Shown: positions 1 through 37,395, counted from the stretch's first letter. The stretch is 64,000 nt of DNA from Phymorhynchus buccinoides (GCA_017654935.2 CM065699.1:9205827-9269826), one strand, 5' to 3'. A program made the numbers and translations. Notes: generated by a model from the sequence alone, not told the origin.

Positions 1-201
1 CATGATTGGTCTTATTTTAGAGGTATGTACAGATGCAGAACACGCTCAAATTCCAAAATAATTGACCCACTTTATAGTGACTGTGTCATTGAGCGTGAGT
101 GTCTGACTTTGTTTGATTTTTGTGTGATTTCTTCACATGCCGTTTTGACAATTTCTATTTTTCTTCGCAGTCAGGATCAGGATCAATATGTTTAAGGTGT
201 C

Positions 202-540
202 AATACTGGTAATATTTTTTCTCTTAGTAACTCTACCACTAGAGGACACTCCTTAAAACTAACAAAATCATTAGTTCATACTAATATTTATGCACATTTT
301 TTCACAAACAGGGTTATTAACAATTGGAATTCTCTACCAAATGATACTGCAACCGCAGGAACACTCAATAGTTTTAAAAACAAATTAGATAATTTTTGGG
401 AAGATTATTGCTTCCATACTAACATAAGTATTCAGTAATTAATTAGTATGCAGATCAGTTTGCTTGTTTTCACTGTATGTTGTACTCTTTAAAAAAATAA
501 ATAAAAAAAAATATATATATATATATATAAACGTACAAGA
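202..540 (+). mobile_element. LINE retrotransposon 3' end (RT C-terminal tail)
   Basis: An open stretch ending at TAA 436-438 encodes the tail typical of non-LTR reverse transcriptases of mollusc genomes: FFTNRVINNWNSLP followed by a SFKNKLDNFW-type end. It is followed by an AT-rich 3' UTR, an A-run and a short TA microsatellite at 495-530. It is 5'-truncated, as LINE copies usually are. The clade cannot be fixed from about 78 residues. Confidence 0.7.
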
Positions 541-1229
541 ATTGAAGAAGAAAAAACAACCACACCATTAAACTTTCCTCTTATATATATAGTTTGCTTG
601 AATAAAACTTTTTTTGTGTCCAATATTTAAGTTTGTGAACCTAAGAAAGAAACTGAATAACTTTAATTTTAACTTTACAATTTATTCTGTGTTCTGAAAA
701 GAATATAAGAAAATAATGTGCTGATTTACTTTTTCTCCCAATGGGGATAGACAATGCCTATGCAAAGACAGCTGTTTCGTCTTTGAGAAAGACTCTTCAG
801 TCTGCATATCGGCCTGCAAAGAATGTCCACAGTGAACATTCAAACTGAGCTAGAAGACTTTCTACAAGAGAAAGGTTGTCCTCTTTGCACCAGATTGAAA
901 GTCCACAATAAAAGCAAACCAGCACTTAATTCAAAAGAAATGGTAAAAATCTTGTGTAAAATAACAAAAATAATAATGTTCTAAAATTACAATCCCTCGA
1001 AGAGAGTAGAAGAGATGGGATGCCATGTTGGTGGATCCAGTGACGGATTCAATAAGGGAGGTCATATATAAAAATAACAAAATCAAAAAACAAAAAGTTT
1101 TAAATCGCGTTTCCTTATAAACTAAAAGGAAATAGCAGGCTAAAGGCTATTTAAAAGCCTATATGCCGTATATGATATGATATGATATGATGATATGATA
1201 ATAGTCGCCTCGGAACTAGTAGGAGGGTG
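541..1229. other. AT-rich stretch without recognised gene
   Basis: I see no coding region. A short GATAT-type tandem repeat (ATGATATGATATGATAT) sits near 1170-1200, just upstream of the next LINE fragment. Confidence 0.5.
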
Positions 1230-1867
1230 CATGCAATGGAAAACATAGAAAGAATAAAATGTAACGCTTGCAATGGGTTAAGACCATTAGAGTATTTAAA
1301 AACCCAGTTCAGTCGGGAATAGTAAACAAGGCCAATAGAATATTGGGTTTAATTAGAAGTTTTATGGAATTAAATACAGAAGTTTTTTTGAACCTATATA
1401 AAAGTTTAGTAAGACCTCATCTTGAGTATGGAAATCTAATTTGGAACCCTTTTCTTAAAAGACAATCTACACAAATTGAAAGGGTACAAAGGCGAGCAAC
1501 CAAATTAATAAAATCAATACAAAATTTGGAATACGGGGACAGACTTCATAAGTTAAGTTTACCATCCTTAAAATTTAGAAGAGTAAGGGGAGATTTGATA
1601 ACTGTATATAAAATTTTGAATAACCCTGACAAAACTAACAAGCATTTGTTTCAATTGTCTAACGATTTGAGAACCCGTAACAGTGATCTAAAAATACTAA
1701 CCCAATACAGTAGAACTAATATGAGAAAAAACTTCTTTTCTAATAGAGTCACCCAGCACTGGAACAATCTCCCTGCACAGACTAATCTTGCTTCCAACAT
1801 TAACCATTTCAAAAACCTCCTAGATAGTGACCCCAAAATTAATGTTTTAAAATACAATTATGATTAA
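1230..1867 (+). mobile_element. LINE reverse transcriptase C-terminal fragment (5'-truncated)
   Basis: The reading frame to the stop at 1867 encodes about 200 residues of the thumb and C-terminal region of a non-LTR retrotransposon RT. Family signatures are the KANRILGLI helix, YKSLVRPHLEYGNLIWNP, a VQRRATKLI block, LPSLKFRRVRGDLITVYKIL and the terminal FFSNRVTQHWNNLP block. The catalytic palm motifs are absent because the 5' part is missing. It resembles CR1/Jockey-like LINEs. It is a dead fragment rather than a host gene, and the frame is intact to its end, so the copy is fairly young. Confidence 0.8.
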
Positions 1868-2177
1868 GACGACAATGATAGTTCAAAAAGCGCCACAGCG
1901 GTGCCAATCTGATTAATGAACAAAACCACAATAACAAACAATCAAAAGATAGGGCACATCAAGAGGCCGCGAGGCCTGGCTGCCCTGAAGATCTGACCTG
2001 ATAGAAGCTGCAACACTGTACTGAAAAAGAAGATAGATGCATAGAAAAAAACAAGAGAAGGTGTGCCATAAATCTTTATTTTGCAGCATCTAGCCGGGCA
2101 GACGAGCATGGGAAAAAGAAAGAAAAAAGGAACAGGCCCCACTTCCAGCAACAAGCGAGTGAGGGGGGAATCTAGTT

Positions 2178-2345
2178 TTAGTGGTCAGTTGGCGCAGGCT
2201 CAGATGGAGATCTGATCAGCGCTGATGTAAATGCGCTGATAGAGCCTGCTTTGACGGTAGCCTCACTCAACTTGTTCCATTCCGCAGCAGGCCGCACGAA
2301 GAAAGAGCTACGATATTGCTCTGTTTGACATTTTTGGACATGAAA
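2178..2345 (-). mobile_element. LINE RT C-terminal tail remnant
   Basis: On the minus strand a frame ending at TTA 2178-2180 (complement) reads QYRSSFFVRPAAEWNKLS and then SISAFTSAL, the usual last 40 residues of LINE ORF2 proteins. It differs from the two LINE tails upstream. Flanks at 1868-2177 and 2346-2509 contain no recognised gene. Confidence 0.6.
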
Positions 2346-2509
2346 TCCACGCAAGTGGTTTATGACCTGTTGTTCGAGGATGTTTGTGGACTGGAAGCCT
2401 TCATATTTGGTTGGTTTGATCCTGCGATGCTTTGTATTTACTAGAGCAAGAAACTTTTTCAGAAATCAGAAAGACCTATTGCTTGCACTGGGTTAAGTCC
2501 ATCTTCTTC

Positions 2510-2650
2510 TTCGATCACTCAGACAAGTTTCCTGTCAATTATGAGCGCAGATGCGTCATGCTGCCGTCATGCGCCTAAGAAATATTTAGGCCCAGCAAGT
2601 CTGACTTCAGCTGGAGGAAATGTTTTTGAAAGTTTCATGAAAAAAGGCAG
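2510..2650 (-). repeat. (GAA)n-tailed SINE-like repeat, fragment
   Basis: Reverse-complement match to the 3' half of the dispersed family also seen at 13378, 51947 and 61720: a GAAGAAGAA tail, a segment ending TGACAGGAAACTGTCTGAGCG, GCGCATGACGGCAGCATGACG, and a GCTGGGCC block. Confidence 0.7.
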
Positions 2651-3284
2651 GCTCCCCACCCCCCAGCGAGTCCACCCAGTCATTTACTATGAGATTTAGT
2701 GTCATAAGCAGTTGTGTGACGCAAGAGCGACCCCTTGTTAAACCAAATTGGTCTTTGGCTAAAATATCTTATATTTCTAAATGTATCACCTAATGCATCA
2801 CGAATGAATCTTTCAAACATTTTGCATGCACTACTGTGCAAGTAAACTTACATACACAGATTTCGTTATAATTTTTTTGGGATTGATAAGTATTTTGTTA
2901 CATATGTATGCACTATTGCAACCAATCCCATCACAGTATCATCTTCGGTTTTTGTTAATTCAGAACACTGAACTGTTAGCCTTGACCCTGCCAATTATCA
3001 TATTGTCAAGGATAACCTTGATTTCATTTCCCTTGAATCAAGGCTTGATAGAGGCCCAGTACAAAGTCAAACTGATACATAAATTAACTTACATTGATAA
3101 TAATCAATGCTACTCTGTAAATAGTACAAGTTATTAGTTACACAATAACTACAGAAGATGATGGTCTGCGTTTATCAGCAAATACACTCATCACAAGAAA
3201 TTAAGCGCTACCCTTTATTTTGCCATAAATGTGACACTATGTGCTTGAGAAAACCAGAAACAATTTGAAATGTTATTATGAATT
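2651..3284. other. No recognised feature
   Basis: AT-rich sequence. A 103-codon open frame at 2826-3137 has no family signature, low codon bias and no supported splice sites. I treat it as chance. Confidence 0.4.
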
Positions 3285-3292
3285 GAGATTTT

Positions 3293-3693
3293 GGTAAAGG
3301 TCAAGATGTGCCACCCCCCCTACCTACCTCGGTTAATTCTATTTTTTCGTTTTTGCCTTTCTTACCATACATAAAGCTGTATTTTAGGAACATTTTTAGC
3401 TAATAACCTTTTTGGAATACTAACCCTAGCCCTAAACCTAACCCTACCCCCCACCCTATAAGACGGAAAAACGCAACGAACCACAACTGTGACAAATCGC
3501 GGTGTACTGCAGTACATAGTGGGGGGTAGGGTTAGGTTTACGGCTAGGGTTAGGGAGAGGGTTAGTATTCCAAAAACGGTTATTAGCTGAAAATGTTCCT
3601 AAAATACAGCTTTATGTATGGTAAGAAAGGCAAAAACGGAAAAATAGAATTAACCGAGAAATGCAGGGGGGGTGGCACATCTTTACCTTTACC
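3293..3693. mobile_element. Foldback MITE with telomere-like core, copy 1
   Basis: A 401-bp near-perfect palindrome. It opens GGTAAAGGTCAAGATGTGCC and closes with the complement. Each arm carries a run of TAACCC-type hexamers (C-rich strand left, G-rich strand right), separated by a loop containing TGCAGTACA and a CACAACTGTGACAAATCGC segment. It is flanked by the 8-bp direct repeat GAGATTTT at 3285-3292 and 3694-3701, a target duplication. An 8-bp duplication fits hAT-type transposition. No transposase is present. Other copies lie at 7699 and 18019. Confidence 0.85.
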
Positions 3694-4039
3694 GAGATTT
3701 TGATAACATTTCACTGGTTGTGCTAAGTGCTGAGTTTTTGTGCCAGTATGCAGAAAACTAAAGTTGGACATCAATACATGTACTACCTTTCATTTTATGA
3801 TTACCGCATTTGAAGTTTTGACTTTTTCCCCCTCAGTCATGGTCTGCTTCTAATGAACTTAGAAGTTATGTAGTGTTGTCTTGTGCATGCTCACAAGTTT
3901 GTAAACAGTTTAGAGGTTCAGTATAGGAGAGGGATTGTGATGGGTGGGTGGTTGGGGTGACAAAAACACAATCCCCCCAAAACCCTAAGCCCATTCATAT
4001 CTTCTGAGAAAGTCAAGCAAAAATTGCCTAAGTTAAAAC

Positions 4040-4049
4040 ACACACGCAT

Positions 4050-4117
<68 letters not shown>
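4040..4117. repeat. (CA)n microsatellite
   Basis: Almost uninterrupted CA dinucleotide run. Confidence 0.95.
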
Positions 4118-4118
<1 letters not shown>

Positions 4119-5206
4119 CACACACAAGTTGCATGTAAAAATGTAAGTAATTAATAAAGCGAGCATAAACTTTTTGTCACCAGTATAGATTACGAACTAG
4201 AGTTTATTAGCAGCTCAGTATACAGATGACAGTGTTATTATGTGACTCTTGATAGTCGGTTGGGGCTTTTATCAACAATGACAGCGCGGTTTGATTCGAT
4301 GTTGCTATCAACTGAAAGTATACACAGTAGAGATCTGATCACCACTAGTGTCTGTTCTTTGTGGTGACTGAATGTTGAGATTACAAGTAACAACACAAGG
4401 TACTGGTAATTATCTTGGTCCTTGATCTCAAGAGCCTGGAGAGGAGAATGTTGTTGCTATTCAATGATTTGGAATGTTGTGGCTGTGTTGAAATAAGGAA
4501 ATAGAAATGTGCAGGAATAATAATGTTTTGTTTTCATTGTTCCTCAAGTTTCTTGACTGTATCGTACAATTCGGTAGGCACTGCACTTGCAGTGACACAC
4601 TCTCCATGGGAGAGCAGCCCAAATTTCACAGAGATCTCTGTGACTAGAATATACCAACATACCAAATACAAGAGGAAATTCTGTCATTCATTAAAGTACA
4701 AGACAAGCTTTAAAACTCAGTTATAGAAATTATTTTTTTTTTGGTATAGCTTTTGCCTTTTTAGTAGCTTAGTACTGGCTGAAAAATACTGGTAATCTCT
4801 CTAACTGTATTTTTTTAAATAAACTTTATCTGAATTTTGCTGAAACTCACTGAAAGATTAAAGAATAACATGTACATGTGTACCAGTCAAAGCAAATCCT
4901 TTGTGCAGTATAAACTGATTTATGATAACATGCAAATACAATCAGGCTTGGCATTCAGCTGACACAATAGACTTCCACTTCTTCTTCTTCTGTGGTGGTG
5001 ACCAACTTCTTTATACAGAAGTAATTACAAGCACACACTTGAAATTTCAGATTTTAACACTCCTATGCTGTTGTTTTACCATGCAAATTACATGTATACA
5101 TCATCTGATTGTGAGCATATTGCTGAACAGAAAAAAGACCTCAGGCCTTTCTGTCAATTATTATCCATGATCATTTACAGCAAATAAATTTGTGTTTGAG
5201 ATTGTG
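4118..5206. other. Intergenic stretch; one SINE 3' fragment
   Basis: At 4590-4665 there is a piece matching the 3' part of the tRNA-like SINE family at 27825 and 37016 (CCAAATTTCACAGAGAT then CTGTGACTA and a trinucleotide-rich end). The rest is AT-rich without supportable genes. Confidence 0.5.
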
Positions 5207-5212
5207 AAAGGC

Positions 5213-5506
5213 TGACAGACGGCTTGATGAGGATTCTGTTTGCCTTTACGTTAAGCCCGAGGCTCGTGATTATGCCTCACATGACTTAATTGATGTTGAG
5301 AATATTACTAGGCTATGTAAACAGGGACCAACCTGTCTGTGTTATTGTTCACCTGGATGTGCTTCCTGGTGTTTCATCAGTGACTCAGCTCAGCAACAAA
5401 CTTTCCCCTGTGGCTCAAACTTCAACAGAGACTTTGGTCAGGAGGGGGAGAGATATTGGTCATTTTGTCCCTTGAGGATCGGTAGGGGTAACATTGTCTT
5501 CTTGTA
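5213..5506 (+). CDS. Unassigned cysteine-rich open frame, possible terminal exon or retroelement end
   Basis: A frame beginning after the stop at 5204-5206 runs about 98 codons to TAG at 5504-5506. Its centre is cysteine-rich (TCLCYCSPGCASWC, then PCGSNF and YWSFCPLR). I do not recognise the family. A canonical AATAAA occurs near 5787, so it could be the last exon of a plus-strand gene starting outside the window. Alternatively, the purine-rich AGGAGGGGGAGAGA at about 5440 resembles an LTR-retroelement polypurine tract, and this could be the end of such an element. Start and splice boundary are uncertain. Confidence 0.25.
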
Positions 5507-5936
5507 GTGCACAAGTCAGAAGTGATTTACAAGTAGTGTGGGGCTAGAGTGTTCACGCTAGTAGTAGTATACTTAGTTAGAGAGTGCAGAGACTAGATGA
5601 ACGGATGCTTGGTTGTAAAGTGGACTAAGCTGTGCTTGAAATCTTGTGCTTGTTGTGTTCTTTGGAGATTTGGTGATTGTACATGTACTTGTAAAGAAGT
5701 TTTTAGTTTTGTATCGTAGACGTGTGAAAATTGTTAAAACTGTGGTTAAGAAAAACTCAAGAAGAAATTCTTTGTTGTACAGGGGTTAATAAACATGTTC
5801 TTGGATATATTGATTAAGCACACACAAACTGACAAAGAAAACTTTTAACTTGCAAAAGGTCTTATTTTGACGTGTTTATTGATGTTAAACATGTTTTTGT
5901 TTTAAAAATGCAAAGCTTTTTAGCATGGCTTGTTGA

Positions 5937-5985
<49 letters not shown>

Positions 5986-6196
5986 TGAAGTCAAGTCAAG
6001 TCAAGTCAAGTCAAAATGATCTTTACTGAGGATAAAGGAATAAGCTTGACAGCTTTTTTCCATCTTGTCCTCAGAATGAAAAGTAATACGAAAGCAACTC
6101 GAATAAAAATAACTCAATTTGCAAAACAAAACATTGCAAAGTACCTGTACTAAACATTAGCCTAATAATATAACGCATTGAAATAACTCTATTTAT

Positions 6197-6231
<35 letters not shown>

Positions 6232-6374
6232 TACTGTATGATAGAGAGGAGAGGGCAAGGGACGTGAGATGTATGGCGTGTCGGGGAATAAAGTGTCTGT
6301 ATTCCTGATATTATTTGAGCGAGGTGTTACTGGTGATGATTTGAGTAGTTATTATTTTGTAATTTATTCTCTTG
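5507..6374. other. Upstream region of gene 1 with GT microsatellites
   Basis: Contains (GT)n at 5939-5986 and 6201-6231 and a TCAAG pentanucleotide run at 5991-6015 followed by a LINE/SINE-tail-like ATGATCTTTACTGAGGATAAAG. No promoter motif for gene 1 could be defined. Its ATG exon has a splice acceptor, so the transcription start lies further upstream. Confidence 0.5.
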
Positions 6375-7386
6375 TTTGTTCTGTAATTTTCTTGCAGCAT
6401 CGTAGCATGACGAGGGCAATATGTATGTTTGTATGTTGTAGAAGAAAATTTGTGTGTGCTGGGTCGCTGCTGGTGGTTGTAAGGGATGATTTTTGTTGCT
6501 TTGTTATATGACAATTTTGTGGGTTTTTCTTGCACAGCGTCGTAGAAGGGAGAAGAAGGCAAGATGGCGTGGAAGAAAGTGTGTGCGCTCTATGCTATTG
6601 GCCACTGCAAGTAGGGTTATTAGCGCCCTTGACGGCAAGAGTTAAGCCCTTGTTGATCAGTATCTAAAAGGGCATTCACTCTTGCAAAAGGCAGCCATTA
6701 AGTGGCCTCAAATAGGGTTATTGGCAAGAGTTATTCCCTTGTTTGGTCAGTACTCAACCATCTTCCCCCACCCACCAAGGGCATTCACTCTTGCAAAAGG
6801 TGTTCTTTGCAGTGGCCATTAGGGTCGTTGCTGGTGGTAATAAGGGTGGAGATGGTTTTTTATGCTTAGTTATATCACAATTTTGTGTTTGTTCTTGCAC
6901 AGCATCGTAGTAACGTGGAGGAGGCAAGATGGCGTACCGCATGTCATGGAAGAAAGTGTGCTCTCTATGCTATTGGGTTGTTGCTGGTGGTAATAAGGGT
7001 GGAGATGGTTTTTGATGCTTAGTTATATCACAATTTTGTGTTTGTTCTTGCACAGCATCGTAGAAAAGAGAAGGCAAGATGGCGTACCGCATGTCATGGA
7101 AGAAAGTGTGCTCTCTATGCTATTGGGTTGTTGCTGGTGGTAATAAGGGTGGAGATGGTTTTTTATGCTTAGTTATATCACAATTTTGTGTTTGTTCTTG
7201 CACAGCATCGTAGTAGAAAAGAGAAGGCAAGATGGCGTACCGCATGTCATGGAAGAAAGTGTGTGCGCTCTATGCTATAGGGTCGTTGCTGGTGGTAATA
7301 AGGGTGGAGATGGTTTTTGATGCTTAGTTATATGACAATTTTGTGTTTGTTCTTGCACAGCATCGTAGTAACGTGGAGGAGGCAAG
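6375..7386 (+). repeat. Tandem copies of exon 1 (acceptor, 5' UTR and ATG)
   Basis: About five upstream copies (units near 149-153 bp) of the segment that surrounds the start codon of gene 1. Each better-preserved copy has the acceptor TTCTTGCACAG, a short leader CATCGTAG and AGGCAAGATGGCG, then MAYRMSWKKVC, but lacks the rest of the exon and its donor. Copies with ATG lie near 6564, 6929, 7078 and 7231. The first two are more diverged. The copies at 6929 and 7078 have lost two bases after KKVC, shifting frame. The 7231 copy stays in frame until a TAG near the next unit. The last, complete copy is the exon at 7387. Confidence 0.85.
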
Positions 7387-33347
<25,961 letters not shown>

Positions 33348-33410
33348 CAAGCAGTTTAGTGTTCGTTTGATTTGCTATTTCATTAGCTTCTGTGTTGTTA
33401 TTGTTGATGG

Positions 33411-33852
33411 TACAGTGGAACCTCCCTTATAAGACCGCCCTTTATGACTCCCTCCCATATAAGACCTACTTCTCTTAGACATTGCCCTTCTTTGTAAGTA
33501 TTAAAATTACCTCCCTTATACCCCATCTCTACCGTCTGAAGATCTCCCACACGGATGAATGTCCGTGTGGCACAGGATTACAGACACCAGACCACATTTT
33601 GCAGGACTACCCTACCTTCGACACCCTGAAATGTGAGATCTGGCCCAGGCATGTGGCATTCCGTGACAAGCTGTGGGGTCCTGCCGAGTTACTGCTGTTG
33701 ACCACGGCCTTCATCAACCAAACCGGACTGAGCATCTGATATATGCCGGGAACAAAGAAGAAGAAGAAGAAGACCTACCTTATAAGACCCCTCCATTATA
33801 AGACCTCATTTTGGATGATTTTTGAAGGTCTTATGAGGGAGGCTCCACTGTA
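33411..33852. mobile_element. Palindromic MITE (TACAGTGGAACCTCCC ends) with nested LINE
   Basis: Ends GTACAGTGGAACCTCCCTTA and a complement finishing GAGGCTCCACTGTA, as at 9963. It starts 65 bp after the gene 1 stop, so it is probably part of the 3' UTR. Confidence 0.75.
33515..33772 (+). mobile_element. LINE 3' end nested in MITE
   Basis: The frame to 33739 reads HTDECPCGTGLQTPDHILQD and a LWGPAELLLLTTAFI end, the C-terminal zinc-knuckle region that follows RNase H in some LINEs (I/R1/Jockey type). It ends in (GAA)n and interrupts the MITE palindrome, so it inserted later. Confidence 0.7.
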
Positions 33853-34049
33853 GTAATATAGTGATAGTTGCACAAACGTCTGGCCAAACATTTATGGTGG
33901 GCTCGCACTGGCCACAGTTCTAAAATATTATGAAACTTGAAAAATGTCCATGTTTGTGTTCACTAAATCATCATTGCACTGGCCTTTGCATTGCTAATCA
34001 TGGTAGTAATCTGGTAACTGCAGCAGCAACGTGAACATTTTGCTCTCAG

Positions 34050-34195
34050 GTATTCAGGGGAGCATGTGGCACCCCGCTCTTACTGGCTCCATCACTGAAT
34101 GTTATGGAAAACTATCGAGAAACGTTAAAAAGCAGTTTTGTGTTCACCTCGCTTACTATTGCATTAGCTTCTGTGTTATTTATAATGGTAGTTAT
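34050..34195 (+). pseudogene. Decayed copy of the end of gene 1 exon 13 plus 3' UTR
   Basis: Repeats GGGGAGCATGT, a CCGTCACCGAGTA-like TCCATCACTGAATGTTATG, ATCGAGAAACGTTAA, AAGCAGTTTTGTGTTC and CATTAGCTTCTGTGTT of 33280-33410. About 75-80% similar by eye, about 770 bp downstream. Coding sense is lost. Confidence 0.8.
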
Positions 34196-34710
34196 AGTAA
34201 TGGTTGCAGAACCCCCAGCCACTGCCTGAGGGTGGAGTAGTTGGCAGAAGAGGAGATAGGCGGTGTTTAGTTTTGCTCTGATAGAAAATGCGAATTCTTT
34301 GAAATGTGCACATATTTTAAACAGTTGTATACATTTTGTGTGTGTTTTGTTTTGTGAGGTTTTCTTCTTCTGCCAATAATGTCCACCTGCCGTAACCGGC
34401 AATTACTGACATGTACTGGGGTTCAAAGAATTATGCAGCGCGGGGAAAACAAATGAAAATAAACCTAGACAGATAAGAGGGCGTGCATGACCGAGCACCC
34501 CCGGCTAGTCCGAGAACACCCAGCTACACCCGGGGGGGGGGGGGGGAGAAAAAAGGGTGTGTTAGTGTTTTTAGTCAGGGAGCTTCAGCACCTTCGAGAT
34601 GAAGGAGCTGAGCGTGGGGGACTGGACTGTTTTTGATGGCAGGGAGTTCCATTTGCGGACGGTTTGGGGGAAGAAAGAGTTGTTGCGGTAGTCAGTTCTA
34701 GCGGGGATTC

Positions 34711-34741
<31 letters not shown>

Positions 34742-35888
34742 ATAGCGGGGATTCTTTGGAACTGCTTGTTGTGATTTTGTCTTTGTATTGGAGCTTTTTC
34801 ACTTGTCTCGCAGGCAGAGATCTTCAGTGTGTTGGATCTTTCTTTATGTTTATACAGGGGAACGGAGGAGAAGTTTGAGACTGGGAGAAATGACTGGGGA
34901 AACGACTCAAAGGGGATTACTCTTTCTGATATTTGTTTTAACCATTTTGTGTGCCTTTATAGATTTTACTGATGTTTGCACAATCGTTTTGATGCCTTTA
35001 TTGGTTTTGGCAAGCATGTACATACTTAAGCACCAACAATTACCTCGTGTGTACACTGTGATATAGAATAATGTGAGAGAGAAAGAGAGTCAGTCTAAAT
35101 GAGGCATCGGAATAGTTTGAAGTCCAATCCTCTGAAAACCGTGGTAGAAGGGCCATCAAGACCCTAGACTGATGGCATATTGAAAATGTTGGAATAATTT
35201 TGTTTTTTCTTAAATTACAAGTCAGAACTGGTGATCGAAATCAACGGTCAACTCTTGTTTCATCGGTTGGTTTGAAATGAAAAGCATATATGAGAGATGG
35301 AGAATGGAAAAAAAGTACAAAACAAACAAGATTATTGGAGATTTAGAACTATGCATAGTGTATGTTACAATTTAATTTATGACCAGTATTTCAGAGTTTG
35401 AATATTTGCCAACTTTCTCACTATCCTTCAAATCCTTTTCAAATATTTGCAACATAGTTAAGAAATTATGCAATGATTATAATACATGCCATTTGAAATG
35501 TGTTTATTCAGTTTTCAAATATCTTTTTATCATATTTTTACAATATGTTTAAAAGCATGTTTAAGAAGTTGACAGTTAATGGTGTGTATGTGTGCGGAGT
35601 TTGTGTGTGTGTATGTGTGTAAGCATTTTCTTTCTGTATTTCAATACTTGAGTGCAATTTTGCATGTTAAGAACAGTGTGCGTTCGTATGATGATTGATC
35701 TTAAATGTTCAAACTTTGTTTGAAATATCATTCCGTGATGATTGATGATATTAACAATTGAAGTATGAATGACATTCTGGTCAGTTCTTTCATGCCAAAA
35801 ATGGTGTGTAGCAGTTCATAGTTACGGTATCATTTTCAAAATGGTAGTCATGCAATGATTCAGAGCGGAAAAATCCCACTTTGGTTGT
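34196..35888. other. Region downstream of gene 1
   Basis: Holds an AATAAA at about 34456, a 10-bp G-run (34533-34545), a (A)28 run at 34711 and otherwise unassigned AT-rich DNA. A 92-codon frame at 34788 with a hydrophobic stretch has no family match. I cannot define the 3' end of gene 1. Confidence 0.4.
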
Positions 35889-36478
35889 GAGATATTAAAG
35901 GGTCACCCTGACGGATGAGTTTTTGTAAGAAACATGTCCAGATCATTAGGAAAACACCCTTTACAGAGATTGCAACACTCACTTTGCTCTGGTTTCCTAG
36001 AAATCAAACCGTCAAATCGGCGATTCCTCCTTGGCGGAGGTGCTGGAAGTAAAATTCTTTCACCCAAAGAAAAGGCGTGTGCCGTCTCTTTTCTAATGGC
36101 CGCCTGCGTTTAGACCAAATCGTTTGCACAATTTTGTTGCAATACAAGTTTTTTTTTTTCTTTAATTTTTTTTTTATACATATTATCTAAATGAGTTTCG
36201 CTCACAACAAAGGAAACAGCTCCCTTTTTTTTCTTTTTTTTTTTTACTGCACTACAAAAAAGAAAACCCTTCAACGACAATGAGTGACCTTCACCCACCC
36301 CATCCAAAATGGCTACTCTCTTCGGCATCTCCGCCAAGGAGGAATCGCCGTTTTGACGGTTTAATTTATAGGAAACCAGAGCAAAGTGAGTGTTCCGATC
36401 CTTGAAAAGGCTGTCTTTCTGGTGATCTCGATGTGTTTCTTGCAAAAACTCATCCGTCAGGGTCCACCTTTAACATAT
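35889..36478. mobile_element. 590-bp foldback element with arms of about 160 bp
   Basis: Left arm (AAAGGGTCACCCTGACGGATG, AGTGTTGCAATC complement, GCTCTGGTTTCCTAGAAATC, CAAATCGGCGATTCCTCC) is inverted at 36310-36472 (GGAGGAATCGCCGTTTTGAC, GGAAACCAGAGCAAAGTGAG, CATCCGTCAGGGTCCACC). Non-coding centre with A/T runs. Confidence 0.8.
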
Positions 36479-36732
36479 GTGATATTTGTATGCTTGCAAT
36501 GAAGATGCTCCATTTTCTCTCATTCATGCAGCCAGTAAAAAAATGAAACGTGTATTGACATACATATTCTATTGCATTCATTGTAGTAGCATACTTTTTG
36601 GACTATGGCTTGTACCCACATGTCGTCATATCCGGCCACAAGGAGCGCTCCATAGTATGGGAGACCGCCATCTTAGTCAGTAACTTTGTTTGAAAAATGC
36701 CCGATCGATGCTGTTTACACGTTTAAATTCTG

Positions 36733-36775
36733 ATCGCTTCTCGGCCTTTTGGCTCAGACAGTGATTCAGGAACAT
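36733..36775 (+). pseudogene. U2 snRNA 5' fragment
   Basis: ATCGCTTCTCGGCCTTTTGG followed by CTCAGACAG, then unrelated sequence TTTATACCCTGGTTGGTTTG. The first 22 nt equal U2; the rest is lost. Either a truncated retro-copy or the head of a U2-derived SINE. Confidence 0.7.
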
Positions 36776-37015
36776 AAATTTTTGTTTATACCCTGGTTGG
36801 TTTGTTCAGCCCGTCGTTCATGGCGAAAGCCGATATGCGACGTTAAACTGAACTTCCATCCTGTTTACACACAAATCTGACTAAGATGGCGACACTTTCG
36901 TTGGAAGGGTCGAGATGCGCACGCAGGTGGGCGGGAGCCATAAGGCGACACCTTTTTCACCAGACTCGGACCCCTGCACCTTATAATATGACCAATAAAA
37001 GTAGTAAGAAAATAC

Positions 37016-37131
37016 AGCGTAGAGTGGCAGTGGTAACGCGTTCACCTCGTGTCAAGTAAACCCGGGTGCGAACCTGGGTACAGGGAATTTTTCCTCTCAC
37101 TTTGCACTAGGCCTTATGGTCTGAACATGGA

Positions 37132-37162
<31 letters not shown>

Positions 37163-37395
37163 CGTGTGCCCATGCACTTAGCACACGTTAAACCCAGTGG
37201 CAACGAAAAAGTTGTCATTTTGTCAAAAATTTCCCCCCCCCCCCCCCCCCCCCCTTCCTTCCTCATCACTAGTCACACAAAAAATCGCATGCCAAAAAAC
37301 CCAAACATGGGTGGTGCGCCTCTGGCTGCGACGCTTTCTCCAGGTGGGAGCAACACGAATTTCACAGATATGCCTCTGTGACTATAAAGTACCTA
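37016..37395 (+). repeat. tRNA-like SINE, copy 2
   Basis: Same as 27825: GTGGTAACGCGTTCACCTCG, GGGTGCGAACCTGGGTACAG (mutated B box), GGATGAGACGATAAACCGAG, a C-run, and CACGAATTTCACAGATATG. Confidence 0.75.

Noticed and set aside
3420..3560. True telomere or interstitial telomere array
   Set aside because: Hexamers are degenerate, short and inverted within a repeated foldback element with target duplications.
36110..36445. 111-codon minus-strand frame
   Set aside because: Lies across a foldback element with homopolymer runs; no family signature.
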